35,660 nt of DNA from NCBI GenBank assembly GCA_947467125.1, contig CANIGN010000003.1, positions 1 to 35,660 of the forward strand, given 5' to 3'. Origin of the DNA: Bacteriovoracaceae bacterium. GTDB taxonomy: Bacteria > Bdellovibrionota > UBA2428. Position 1 is the first letter of the stretch. Every line of letters starts with the position of its first letter. Both the position numbers and the translations under genes were made by a program. Shown here in pieces: positions 16,031 through 24,091 of this stretch. Below the pieces are notes generated by a model, which worked only from the letters and a program-made list of their open reading frames with translations, was not told the origin of the DNA and did no database searches.

Positions 16031-16080
16031 TTTATACTTTCACGAATAGACACGCTATATTCATATGAGAGGATAATCAC

Positions 16081-17769
16081 ATGCTTTACTACATAGCTGG
16101 CATCATGCTTTTGCTCGGAATCTTAGTTTTCATTCACGAATTTGGACACTTCTACGTGGCAAAGCTTTGTGGAATGAAAGTCAAAACTTTCTCCATCGGA
16201 ATGGGGCCTAAGCTCTTTAAATTTACTCGAGGCGAAACAGAGTATGCTCTCAGCCTGATTCCCTTTGGCGGATATGTAAATATCATGGGACAAGATCCCC
16301 AAGAAGACGTTCCGGAGAATGAAAAACATCGCAGTTTTTCTAAAATGCCTCTCCTCAAACGCTTTGCCGTGGTGATTGCAGGACCGACTGCAAATTTTAT
16401 TCTGACCTTTTTGGTTTTCTGGCTTCTTTTTACAAAAGGATTTCCTTCACCCAGTGCGACCATACATTTTATTCAACCTAACAGCCCCGCTGCACAAGCA
16501 GGAATCATTGCTGGAGACAAAATCCTGAGTATTCAAAGTGAGCAAGCTCAGCAAGAGATTCGAGAACTTTCTGATCTTCAAAGATTTTTAAGAACAAGCA
16601 AAGAAAGTCTCTTTAAATTAAAGATTGAACGAGAAGGAAAAACTCAAGAATTAAGCCTTCAAGGACAAATGGGTAAAATGAGCGATTCTCTTTCTGGAAT
16701 TGACAGGGAATCAGTCACTCTTCCAGGTGCAGAATTTCAATCACACCCTCCTATTTTTGCGGTTCAAAAAAAATCACCGCTTTCAAAAAAATACTCAAAA
16801 AACTTCTTTATCGTAGAAGCTTTGAAAGTTGGAGAACAAAAAACTGAAATCGATTCAATCTACCAATTAGAAAACGCTTGGAAACAAAACAAAGACCAAA
16901 AACAAAACCTCTCTCTTATTGTTCACTTCTTAGACGCTCAAAACGAAAAAGAAGCCGAAGCTGAAACACTTGAAATTGGTGTGCCTTCTAGCGACACTCT
17001 CAGCAGCTACGGCTTTGTTCCTGCCCACTTGATGATCACTCAGATTCTTGAAGGCTCAGCAGCTGATAAGCTTGGCCTCAAAAAAGGTGACATCCTTAAA
17101 GAACTCAACCAACAGCCCCTTTGGACTTTTAGTCAATTTAGAAATCGACTCCAAGAAGTTTCCTCTTCTCATCAAAGTTTAAATCTGAAATGGGTAAGAG
17201 ACGGAGAACTCAAAGAGGGATCTTTCACACCTCAATATGTTGAAAATGAAAATCCCATTACACAAGTTAAAGAAAAAAAGTTTCAATTAGGCGCGATGTT
17301 TGTAGGCTTTAGTGAAGCTTCTTTTGAAAAAGTAAAAGCCAAGAACCTCATGGATGGAATTCGCCTCTCTGCTACCAAAACATGGAACATGTCGGCCTCT
17401 ATTCTTGAAAGTTTTGTCTTTTTGGCAACGGGCAAAGTTTCAGTCAAAGCCATGGGCGGGCCCGTTATGATTGGAAAGATTGCAGGCGATAGCTTGAGAC
17501 TAGGCTTTGACTCTTTCATGAAAATGCTTGCCTTCATTTCTCTCAACCTCTGTATTCTCAACCTTATGCCGCTTCCTGTTCTCGATGGTGGGCACATAGT
17601 GCTTTTCGCAATAGAGGGAATTATTCGCAGACCGATTCCTTCTAAAATTATTGAAGGATGGGCGACCGTTGGCGCGTTTATGTTGATTGGACTCGCTCTC
17701 TTTGTAACGTTCAACGATTTGTCCAAATTGAATTTCTTGTCTCATATCTTAAAACTTTTTGGAAAGTAA
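16081..17769 (+). CDS. rseP: RseP-type site-2 metalloprotease with PDZ domains
   Basis: An intramembrane zinc protease that cleaves anti-sigma factors and signal-peptide remnants. Helix 1 carries HEFGH at 19-23, and the third metal ligand is in NLMPLPVLDGGH (Asp502). PDZ domains are visible at about 128-190 (NSPAAQAGIIAGDKI) and 316-380 (GSAADKLGLKKGDIL). Between them lie about 115 residues, 205-300 of which look like a degenerate third PDZ-like unit or insert, so the protein is 562 aa against about 450 in E. coli. GAGAGG precedes the ATG. It sits in the usual cdsA-rseP neighbourhood, but without dxr before it or bamA after it. Confidence 0.94.
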   Translation: MLYYIAGIMLLLGILVFIHEFGHFYVAKLCGMKVKTFSIGMGPKLFKFTRGETEYALSLIPFGGYVNIMGQDPQEDVPENEKHRSFSKMPLLKRFAVVIAGPTANFILTFLVFWLLFTKGFPSPSATIHFIQPNSPAAQAGIIAGDKILSIQSEQAQQEIRELSDLQRFLRTSKESLFKLKIEREGKTQELSLQGQMGKMSDSLSGIDRESVTLPGAEFQSHPPIFAVQKKSPLSKKYSKNFFIVEALKVGEQKTEIDSIYQLENAWKQNKDQKQNLSLIVHFLDAQNEKEAEAETLEIGVPSSDTLSSYGFVPAHLMITQILEGSAADKLGLKKGDILKELNQQPLWTFSQFRNRLQEVSSSHQSLNLKWVRDGELKEGSFTPQYVENENPITQVKEKKFQLGAMFVGFSEASFEKVKAKNLMDGIRLSATKTWNMSASILESFVFLATGKVSVKAMGGPVMIGKIAGDSLRLGFDSFMKMLAFISLNLCILNLMPLPVLDGGHIVLFAIEGIIRRPIPSKIIEGWATVGAFMLIGLALFVTFNDLSKLNFLSHILKLFGK

Positions 17770-17770
17770 G

Positions 17771-18181
17771 ATGTCGATTCTGGGTTTGGATTGGGGAGCC
17801 CGCTTTGTTGGCTTTGCAACAGCAAGTCCAGATGGCCTTGTGATTACTCCTCGAGGATTTTTCGAAAGAAAAGTTCCTAAGGATAAAATATGGCAACTTT
17901 TTCAAAAAGATTTAGTTGAATTAAAAAAGATTGTCTCTGATTGGGAGATTGAAAAAATAATCCTTGGACTGCCCCTTACGAATTCCCCTCACTCGGAGGA
18001 AACTTCCTCAAAGGTGTCTGCCCTCGCAGAACAACTCTCTCTACAGCTTCAAATTCCCGTACAAATGGTAGACGAACATCTTACAAGCTGGGAAGCCAAG
18101 CAATCCACTCACAACGAACACGCTCAAGCAGCTGCTTTGATTTTAAAAAACTACTTCCATGAAAAGGAAAAAAAGATATGA
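17771..18181 (+). CDS. ruvX: RuvX/YqgF-family RNase H-fold nuclease
   Basis: A 136-residue member of the YqgF family, implicated in Holliday-junction resolution and pre-16S rRNA processing. The first acidic site is in ILGLDWGARFVGFATAS, then IEKIILGLPLT and the second conserved block VDEHLTSWEA, which in most homologs reads DERLT/S...A (Arg replaced by His here). I use the ATG at 17771, one base after the rseP stop, with GGA/GGAAAG upstream; a TTG at 17759 is less likely. The stop overlaps the mltG start (ATGA). Confidence 0.9.
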   Translation: MSILGLDWGARFVGFATASPDGLVITPRGFFERKVPKDKIWQLFQKDLVELKKIVSDWEIEKIILGLPLTNSPHSEETSSKVSALAEQLSLQLQIPVQMVDEHLTSWEAKQSTHNEHAQAAALILKNYFHEKEKKI

Positions 18182-19248
18182 AGAAACTCTCTCTTCTTTT
18201 GTTTTTATTATTTTCTTTGTCGATATCGTATCTGATTTACGATTTTAGCATTTCACCTAATGCTTCCTTACAAAAAGAAAGCATTATCGACCTCAACCCA
18301 GGAACTTCATTTGCAAGCATGCTGAAGATACTCAAAGCAAATGGAATTGAGATCCCCGAAACAGAAGCAAAAATCAGCGCCAAAATTTTTCACTTCGACC
18401 GTAAGGTCAAAGCAGGCGAATATCTTCTCACACCCAACCTTTCTTCACTTGGAATTCTAAAAGCACTCACTTCCAACAAAGGTCTTCAGCACCCCTTGCT
18501 CATCAAAGAAGGTCATAGCAAATGGGACATTGCAGACTCATGGTCACAAGCCTCCAAAAGTTTTGACCGAACTCAATTTTTAAAACTTATTCAAAATCCT
18601 GAATTACTTTCAAAAGCTAAAATACCAAGCGAAAATGAAATTCTTGCATTTGATCATTTACTTGCACTTGATCATTTAAAAGATCAAAAAGTTTCCTCAA
18701 ACTTCAGAAGCCTGGAAGGCTATCTTTTTCCTGAAACTTATAATTTTCAAAAATATGATTCACCTAAAGTGATTGTAGAAGAAATGCTCGCTCAATTTGA
18801 ACGCCGAGCTCGCCCCATTCTCAACCAACACCCATGGGCACAAAGTCCCCTTGGATTTTACCGCCTTCTCACACTTGCTTCGATCGTTGAAAAAGAAACA
18901 GGCAAGAGCGACGAGCAACCCTTTGTGGCTTCTGTTTTTTGGAATCGCTTGAATAAAAAAATGCGCCTTCAATCAGATCCCACAACGATCTATGGACTGA
19001 TGCCCAACTTTGATGGGAACCTTAAAAAGATCCACCTTCAAACATTTTCTATTTACAACACTTATACGATTCCAGAACTCCCCGTGGGGCCTATATGTAA
19101 CCCAGGAGAAAAAGCACTTCGAGCGGTTCTACATCCTGCCGCTTCAGAATATTTGTATTTTGTAGGTCGTGGAGATGGAACTCATGAGTTTGCAAAAGAC
19201 TACGCAACTCACAATCGAAATGTTCAAAAATTCCAATTGAAAAAATAA
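18178..19248 (+). CDS. mltG: Endolytic murein transglycosylase MltG
   Basis: A membrane-anchored lytic transglycosylase that cuts nascent glycan strands and sets their length. It has an N-terminal membrane helix (5-22), a LysM-like region (IDLNPGTSFASMLKIL... VKAGEYLL) and the YceG catalytic core: SLEGYLFPETYNF, LASIVEKETG with the catalytic Glu around 238-240, ASVFWNRLNKKMRLQSDPTT, and YNTYTIPELPVGPICNPGE. At 356 residues it is family-sized. A short internal near-duplication (LAFDHLLALDHL, residues 156-167) is visible in the protein and DNA. ATGA overlap with ruvX implies coupling, and it ends the long operon. Confidence 0.95.
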   Translation: MKKLSLLLFLLFSLSISYLIYDFSISPNASLQKESIIDLNPGTSFASMLKILKANGIEIPETEAKISAKIFHFDRKVKAGEYLLTPNLSSLGILKALTSNKGLQHPLLIKEGHSKWDIADSWSQASKSFDRTQFLKLIQNPELLSKAKIPSENEILAFDHLLALDHLKDQKVSSNFRSLEGYLFPETYNFQKYDSPKVIVEEMLAQFERRARPILNQHPWAQSPLGFYRLLTLASIVEKETGKSDEQPFVASVFWNRLNKKMRLQSDPTTIYGLMPNFDGNLKKIHLQTFSIYNTYTIPELPVGPICNPGEKALRAVLHPAASEYLYFVGRGDGTHEFAKDYATHNRNVQKFQLKK

Positions 19249-19259
19249 TTTAATCTAAT

Positions 19260-19880
19260 TTATTTCACTGAACTTATTCGACTCAGAACTTTTTGAAATT
19301 TAAAAAGCCCCTTTGTCAAAGCAAGTTCTAGCTTCGTTAATGACAATTCTAATTCTTTCGAAGCAATTACTCTCAAGTGATCCATCAACTTAGAAAACAT
19401 TTTAAGATTTCTCTTAAACATCAATTTTCGATTAGGTTTGATCTTCGCTAATTCATCAAAGCTAAAATGTGCACGCTGAATAACAGACGTTGCGCTCTTC
19501 CATTTTTGCTGAAAGCCTGGATCCTTAGACTTCATCGTTTCGAGCCTAAAGATACTATTTCCAATACGAATCACATCGCCCGACTTCACTTCCACTTCGC
19601 CACGAACTTCTTCGTTATTTAAAAAAGTTCCATTTGTGGAACCCATATCAGATAAAAAGAACTTTCCTTCTTTCATCAAAATTTGTGCATGCTCACGAGA
19701 AACGCGCTCATCTTCTAAAGGAAGACACGCACGAAAGCTACGACCCAAAATGTTTTTCTTTTTACCCAAAGGAACCAAGGCTCCTTGAGTTAAACCCGAA
19801 GAAACACGCAATGCGTATTCAGGCTTTTTCACTTTGACTTCTTTCTCTTTCACAACTTTTGATATGACGTTCATTTTCAT
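19260..19880 (-). CDS. FHA-domain protein with a basic helical tail
   Basis: A 206-residue cytoplasmic protein. Residues about 25-95 form a forkhead-associated domain, a phosphothreonine-binding module, with the conserved elements NILGRSFRACLPLEDERVSREHA and LSDMGSTNGTFLN. A lysine-rich linker precedes it (VVKEKEVKVKKPEYAL). The remaining 95 residues are helical and strongly basic (NRKLMFKRNLKMFSKLMDHL...) and match nothing I recognise. The start is chosen at ATG 19880; another ATG lies at 19874 and a longer frame begins at 19913. Its phosphorylated partner and kinase are not in this window. It converges on mltG with an 11-base gap. Confidence 0.82.
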   Translation of the reverse strand: MKMNVISKVVKEKEVKVKKPEYALRVSSGLTQGALVPLGKKKNILGRSFRACLPLEDERVSREHAQILMKEGKFFLSDMGSTNGTFLNNEEVRGEVEVKSGDVIRIGNSIFRLETMKSKDPGFQQKWKSATSVIQRAHFSFDELAKIKPNRKLMFKRNLKMFSKLMDHLRVIASKELELSLTKLELALTKGLFKFQKVLSRISSVK

Positions 19881-19927
19881 AAAGCATTTCAGATATGCAA
19901 GGAGTGTGCTCAATCGCCAAAAGTCCC

Positions 19928-19975
19928 GCTGAGGCTTTCAAGAGCCTCTCAGCATTCTTTAGGGGAAATCCCCTA
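19928..19975. repeat. Two adjacent inverted repeats between the FHA and barrel genes
   Basis: The first hairpin pairs GCTGAGGCT (19928-19936) with AGCCTCTCAGC (19943-19953), nine base pairs with a two-base bulge and a six-base loop. The second pairs TAGGGG (19960-19965) with CCCCTA (19970-19975) around AAAT. Neither is followed by a T tract on either strand, so they do not look like ordinary terminators. They lie in the divergent intergenic region upstream of both genes. Confidence 0.6.
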
Positions 19976-20083
19976 GCCCAAAGCTTAAACAGCGTAGACA
20001 ATTTTGAGCCCTCCTTTGAACGCGGTCAAATTCATGACTCTTCGCTAGCTGCCTGCACCCCGTTCCTGCCTTATTCTTAAGGT

Positions 20084-20800
20084 ATGAAGAGGCTTACCTT
20101 ACGCCAAGTTATTGCAATCCTTACTCTTTTCGCAGGCTTAAATGCACAAGCTCAAAACTCCCCCTTCTTTCAAACAACTGCGAATTCAGCAGACGTTCTC
20201 ACACCTATAGGTGGCCACCATGTCTTTGGAATAGGTTTTTACGCAGAAAGCACCTACCCACTTTCAAGTGCTTATTCGGCTCGACTACCTTCCGGATCAC
20301 AAGAAGACATGCGCTTTCAAGTTCCTGTAGGTTTTGGACTTGAAGGTTCTTTTGGAATCAATGAGTCCATGGAAGTGGCTGCAAGCTTTGGTTACGATAA
20401 CTTCAAAACTCAGCAATATATCGAAGGATCTGGAAATTCAAAAAAGTTTAACATCGCTCAATACAATCTCTATCCTTTGATGGGAATTTTTCGCTACCGC
20501 ATGCCTCGCAAATCTTGGGCACCCGAAGGAGAAGCTGCAATCGGAACAGCACTCGGTTCCATTGAAGTCAGAGAAACCTCTCAAAATGGAGTAACTCTTA
20601 CAGACAAGGGCCCTTTCTTACGCGGTCATTTAGCAGGAGGATTTGGATTTTCTTGGGCTGAAAACGCTTCTCTTCATTTCTTATTCGGATATGGATTTAA
20701 TCAGCTTGGAAGCAAATCCTACGATGGAACCACAATGCACGTTGAACAAAAAAATCAGCAAGGCGTTTTCTCGAAAGCTTATTTGAAGTTTTATTTTTAA
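20084..20800 (+). CDS. Small outer-membrane beta-barrel protein
   Basis: A 238-residue exported protein with a signal peptide (MKRLTLRQVIAILTLFAGLN...AQA/QN). The mature part alternates short strands and turns (HHVFGIGFYAESTY, VGFGLEGSFGINESMEVAASFGY, GHLAGGFGFSWAENASLHFLFGYGF) and ends in KAYLKFYF. The terminal phenylalanine and aromatic pattern are the recognition signal for the Bam machine. I cannot assign a named family. AAGG lies only one base before the ATG, too close to be a good ribosome binding site, and TATTCT stands six bases upstream. The stop codon shares TTAA with the converging pdxT. Confidence 0.7.
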   Translation: MKRLTLRQVIAILTLFAGLNAQAQNSPFFQTTANSADVLTPIGGHHVFGIGFYAESTYPLSSAYSARLPSGSQEDMRFQVPVGFGLEGSFGINESMEVAASFGYDNFKTQQYIEGSGNSKKFNIAQYNLYPLMGIFRYRMPRKSWAPEGEAAIGTALGSIEVRETSQNGVTLTDKGPFLRGHLAGGFGFSWAENASLHFLFGYGFNQLGSKSYDGTTMHVEQKNQQGVFSKAYLKFYF

Positions 20801-21360
20801 GAAATCTTCTCAGCAAAATACTTGTGAAAGGGCGATGGAGTTTTAAGAGAAAGCTCAGGGTGAAAAGTTGTCACCATATGCTTTCCCTCTGTCACCCAAA
20901 CAGGATTACCCTTTGTAGAAGCTTTCACTTGGCAAGCTTTTCCTAATTTCTTAAGCAGAGGAGCGCGTATAAAAGAAACAGGATAGGAATCAATCTTTTC
21001 CTCGAAACTATCCACTTGTCGACCATAAGAATTACGTTCAACATCCAAATGCATCAGACCTAAAGATTTTTGCTTTGGATTCGTCACACGAAGAGCCATC
21101 AAAATACTCCCCGCACAAATTCCCCAGTATGGAATTTTTTCAGCGTATTCTTTTAGCACATCCCAAATTTGAAAGTGCTCAATTAATTTAAGCATTGTTG
21201 TGCTCTCGCCACCAGGAAGGATCAAGCCAGAAATGTTCTTAAAATCTTCTGCACGCCGAACTTCCACAAGCTCAGCGCCTAAGGCTTCAATGTGTTTTCT
21301 ATGAGGTTCTACGCAACCCTGAAGAGCCAGCACACCGATTTTCATTTTGGATGCGCTCAT
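20797..21360 (-). CDS. pdxT: Pyridoxal 5'-phosphate synthase glutaminase subunit PdxT
   Basis: Class I glutamine amidotransferase that supplies ammonia to PdxS for DXP-independent vitamin B6 synthesis. Motifs are KIGVLALQGCVEPH, ILPGGESTTM, WGICAGSILMA with the catalytic cysteine, and the His-Glu pair in TTFHPEL. At 187 residues it is normal size. Nine bases separate it from pdxS, and it probably depends on the pdxS promoter. No Shine-Dalgarno sequence is evident; a second ATG at 21345 gives the more usual start MKIGV. Confidence 0.96.
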   Translation of the reverse strand: MSASKMKIGVLALQGCVEPHRKHIEALGAELVEVRRAEDFKNISGLILPGGESTTMLKLIEHFQIWDVLKEYAEKIPYWGICAGSILMALRVTNPKQKSLGLMHLDVERNSYGRQVDSFEEKIDSYPVSFIRAPLLKKLGKACQVKASTKGNPVWVTEGKHMVTTFHPELSLKTPSPFHKYFAEKIS

Positions 21361-21369
21361 GTTTTGCTT

Positions 21370-22332
21370 TTACCAGCCGCGTTCTGCCATCAATTCTTCT
21401 TGAGGAAGAGTTTTGATTTCGAGCCCGCGCATCGCTGCATCTAAATTTCTTGAAGCTGCTAAAACTTCTTCAGGACGATCAAAACCAGCAACAGCTTTGA
21501 CAATCGCTTTTGCAAATTTTTCGGGAGATTCAGATTTAAAAATTCCCGATCCTACGAAAACAGTTTCTGCACCTAACTGCATACATAAGGCAGCGTCTGC
21601 AGGAGTCGCAACTCCGCCTGCTGCAAAATTAGGCACAGGAAGTTTTCCTAGTTTTTTGACTTTCATCAAAAGCTCAAAGGGAGCTCCCAGATTTTTTGCT
21701 TCCGTCATCAACTCACTCTCATCAAGCATTCGAACACGCTTAATGTCTTGAGCTATTTGTCGAAGGTGACGAACAGCTTCCACAACGTTTCCTGTTCCAG
21801 GTTCACCCTTGGTACGAATCAACGCCGCACCTTCACCAATACGCCTCAAAGCTTCGCCTAAGTTTTTGCAACCGCAGACAAAGGGAACTTTAAAAGAATG
21901 TTTATAAATGTGGTACTCATCATCCGCAGGAGTGAGAACTTCACTTTCATCAATAAAATCTACGCCCAAAGCTTCAAGAATCTGAGCTTCTGCAAAATGT
22001 CCGATACGGCATTTTGCCATCACTGGAATACTCACTGAGCTCATAATTTTTTCAACAAGCTCTGGGGGACTCATACGTGCAACGCCACCTTCTTTGCGAA
22101 TATCAGAGGGGACACGCTCCAAAGCCATCACCGCAACAGCACCCGCTTGCTCGGCAATCTTAGCTTGCTCAGCATTCACGACGTCCATAATGACTCCGCC
22201 CTTGAGCATTTGAGCAAGACCCACCTTCAATTCAAAGGTTGGCTTGGGAGCTAAAGTGGGAACAATATTAGCTTTTTTAGTCGCTTTTTTTATCGTTTGA
22301 GCAGTTTTCTTGGTTTTTTTACGGAGACCCAT
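21370..22332 (-). CDS. pdxS: Pyridoxal 5'-phosphate synthase lyase subunit PdxS with a basic N-terminal extension
   Basis: TIM-barrel synthase that condenses ribose 5-phosphate, glyceraldehyde 3-phosphate and ammonia into PLP. The family core starts at [20 protein letters not shown] and contains [54 protein letters not shown] and [14 protein letters not shown]. The protein is 320 residues, about 25-30 longer than typical. The excess is an N-terminal segment rich in lysine (residues 4-21 contain eight Lys). No alternative start at the family position is available, so the extension seems real. Confidence 0.96.
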   Translation of the reverse strand: MGLRKKTKKTAQTIKKATKKANIVPTLAPKPTFELKVGLAQMLKGGVIMDVVNAEQAKIAEQAGAVAVMALERVPSDIRKEGGVARMSPPELVEKIMSSVSIPVMAKCRIGHFAEAQILEALGVDFIDESEVLTPADDEYHIYKHSFKVPFVCGCKNLGEALRRIGEGAALIRTKGEPGTGNVVEAVRHLRQIAQDIKRVRMLDESELMTEAKNLGAPFELLMKVKKLGKLPVPNFAAGGVATPADAALCMQLGAETVFVGSGIFKSESPEKFAKAIVKAVAGFDRPEEVLAASRNLDAAMRGLEIKTLPQEELMAERGW

Positions 22333-22340
22333 AAATATTG

Positions 22341-22376
22341 CTCAAATATATAATTGAGTAACAGCATATCTGTCGA
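22341..22376 (-). promoter_or_regulatory. pdxST promoter with an overlapping imperfect palindrome
   Basis: On the minus strand TCGACA (22376-22371) and TATATA (22352-22347) are 18 bases apart, a good promoter match. An 18-base imperfect palindrome, CTCAAATATATAATTGAG (22341-22358), covers the -10, with one mismatched pair. The predicted transcript would start within about ten bases of the ATG at 22332. The palindrome could be an operator, though AT-rich palindromes at -10 sites also arise by chance. Confidence 0.5.
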
Positions 22377-22452
22377 GAAAAATGCTCATTTCTGCTATAA
22401 AAACCAAGTCTTTAACGGTCCTTTTTAAAAGACTGTAAAACAAGGTTTAAAC

Positions 22453-24090
22453 ATGAACTTTAATATGAAAATATTTTGGACAGTTCCTTCCCTCAAAACT
22501 CTAACATTAAGCTTTTTAGCAATCATTGGACTTACTCAGCAAAGCTTAGCCGCCGGCACTCATCCTTCTAAAAATGAGAATTGCCGCATTTTACTGAGCT
22601 CCCTTAGAACCGTTACCAACGAGGTTCTTCCCTCCGAAGAAATGAGTCGCTATATATCTCTTCATCGCTGGGCTCGAAACTGGAGAGGAGATCCGATTCC
22701 TCGCGAAGTTCAAATCGGAAAAAACCTCATCACAGAACTCGAAGATGCAATGGTCAACGACAAGTTAACTGTTGCTGTCAATATTGCTCGCACCATGATT
22801 GATGGAGCCGCAATTTCTTTTCGTCAACACGAGCAAGTGACTGCCGCCATGAAAGAGGTTTCAAACCTGCGAGCTCAAATTGAAATCCAAGGAGAAACAC
22901 TTGAGCCTGCCTTTCTCTTAAATCTCCAAGAAAAGTTTTTAGAGAATTTTCAAATTACTGAAAGCACTCACAAAACCAACTCTAAAGTTGCAAAAGAAGT
23001 TCACAGCCTCAACAAGCTCCTTCAAGACGATTACCTTATTTCAAAACAAGAAGTTCTCGATCGACTTTTTAGCATCTACGAACTTCTCGAAACATACGAC
23101 CTCATGCTTATCCAAAACATTGGTCGAAACTTTCCTCTTTACGAATTAGCAAGTCGATACTTGGGCGCTGACTTTGAACACCGCTTTGATTTGTTTTCTG
23201 TTCGCGAAGAAAATCCCAAGAACGAAGTAGAAGAAAAAGCGACTGACAACCAAATCATCGAAGTGACAAATCCAGGATATGAAAAAAGAAAAAAAACATG
23301 GGAAGACGCACGAACATTCCTTCTCAAAGAAGTGGGATGGAGTAAAAGAAAAGGCATTCGCTACCCTAGCCTCAACCAAGGAAACCCAGAAAAAGGTGAG
23401 ATCGAAAAATTTTACGACCAAAATATTTTTGCTCGCGAAGCACATGTTAAAAAAAGCCTCAGACAAGAACTCGTTGCAACCGCAACTCGACAAGCACTTG
23501 ACCTGACCTTGATCGTTCCTCTCGTAGAAGGAATTGTAAAAATTATTGCCAAAAAAGGCCCTGGGTTTTCATCCTTCTTTCGCAACATGATCTTGCTTGA
23601 TGAAAGAGCGACACTTGTTCAGCGAGTCCGTGAAATCGCAGAAAGCAAAGATCCCATTGACCTTAAAGCAAGCCAGCTTCTTGCTTATGCAGCAGACGGC
23701 GCAACAGGCGTAGAGTTTTTGCACATGTTTGCCGCCGATGCAGACCTTACAAGTATCAATACATGGACTGAATTGAGAAATCTTTTTTCTTCAGATTCAC
23801 GTTTTATCAAGTATAAAGAAATGATCGAAAAAGCAGACGAAGCAGCTTCCAAAAGCGGCCCCGTTAGTATCGCAAGTGTGCGCATGACAAACTCAAAAGT
23901 TGTGGGCCTCGTTGTAGGGGTTCCCCTTTGGACAAAAATTGCTCCGATATTATGGAAAGCAGTCGCCATTTACTTCGTCAACAACGCTCAACTTTCTCAA
24001 GAAGACTTAGAGAAAAAACTCAAGGAGCTTGAAGCTGAGCTTGAGAAGTATCAAGTTGAAGAAAACTCAAAACAAGAAAACCCTCATTAA
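22453..24090 (+). CDS. Exported protein of unknown function with a C-terminal membrane segment and coiled coil
   Basis: I do not recognise this 545-residue protein. The N-terminus is a signal peptide (FLAIIGLTQQSLA/AG, cleavage about residue 33). The mature part is mostly helical and charged, with an R/K/E-rich middle. A hydrophobic stretch at about 482-513 (KVVGLVVGVPLWTKIAPILW...) may be a membrane helix or hairpin. It is followed by a short coiled coil, LEKKLKELEAELEKYQVEEN. AAGG lies eight bases before the ATG. A second methionine four codons in is an alternative start. Its stop lies one base from the stop of the converging Wzz-like gene, so the two 3' ends are tightly packed. No enzyme motif was found. 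Confidence 0.75.
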   Translation: MNFNMKIFWTVPSLKTLTLSFLAIIGLTQQSLAAGTHPSKNENCRILLSSLRTVTNEVLPSEEMSRYISLHRWARNWRGDPIPREVQIGKNLITELEDAMVNDKLTVAVNIARTMIDGAAISFRQHEQVTAAMKEVSNLRAQIEIQGETLEPAFLLNLQEKFLENFQITESTHKTNSKVAKEVHSLNKLLQDDYLISKQEVLDRLFSIYELLETYDLMLIQNIGRNFPLYELASRYLGADFEHRFDLFSVREENPKNEVEEKATDNQIIEVTNPGYEKRKKTWEDARTFLLKEVGWSKRKGIRYPSLNQGNPEKGEIEKFYDQNIFAREAHVKKSLRQELVATATRQALDLTLIVPLVEGIVKIIAKKGPGFSSFFRNMILLDERATLVQRVREIAESKDPIDLKASQLLAYAADGATGVEFLHMFAADADLTSINTWTELRNLFSSDSRFIKYKEMIEKADEAASKSGPVSIASVRMTNSKVVGLVVGVPLWTKIAPILWKAVAIYFVNNAQLSQEDLEKKLKELEAELEKYQVEENSKQENPH

Positions 24091-24091
24091 A

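Noticed and set aside
18640-18682. Short DNA repeat in mltG around TTGATCATTTA
   Set aside because: It is a single in-frame duplication (LAFDHLLALDHL) within a coding region, too small to be a mobile or CRISPR-like repeat.
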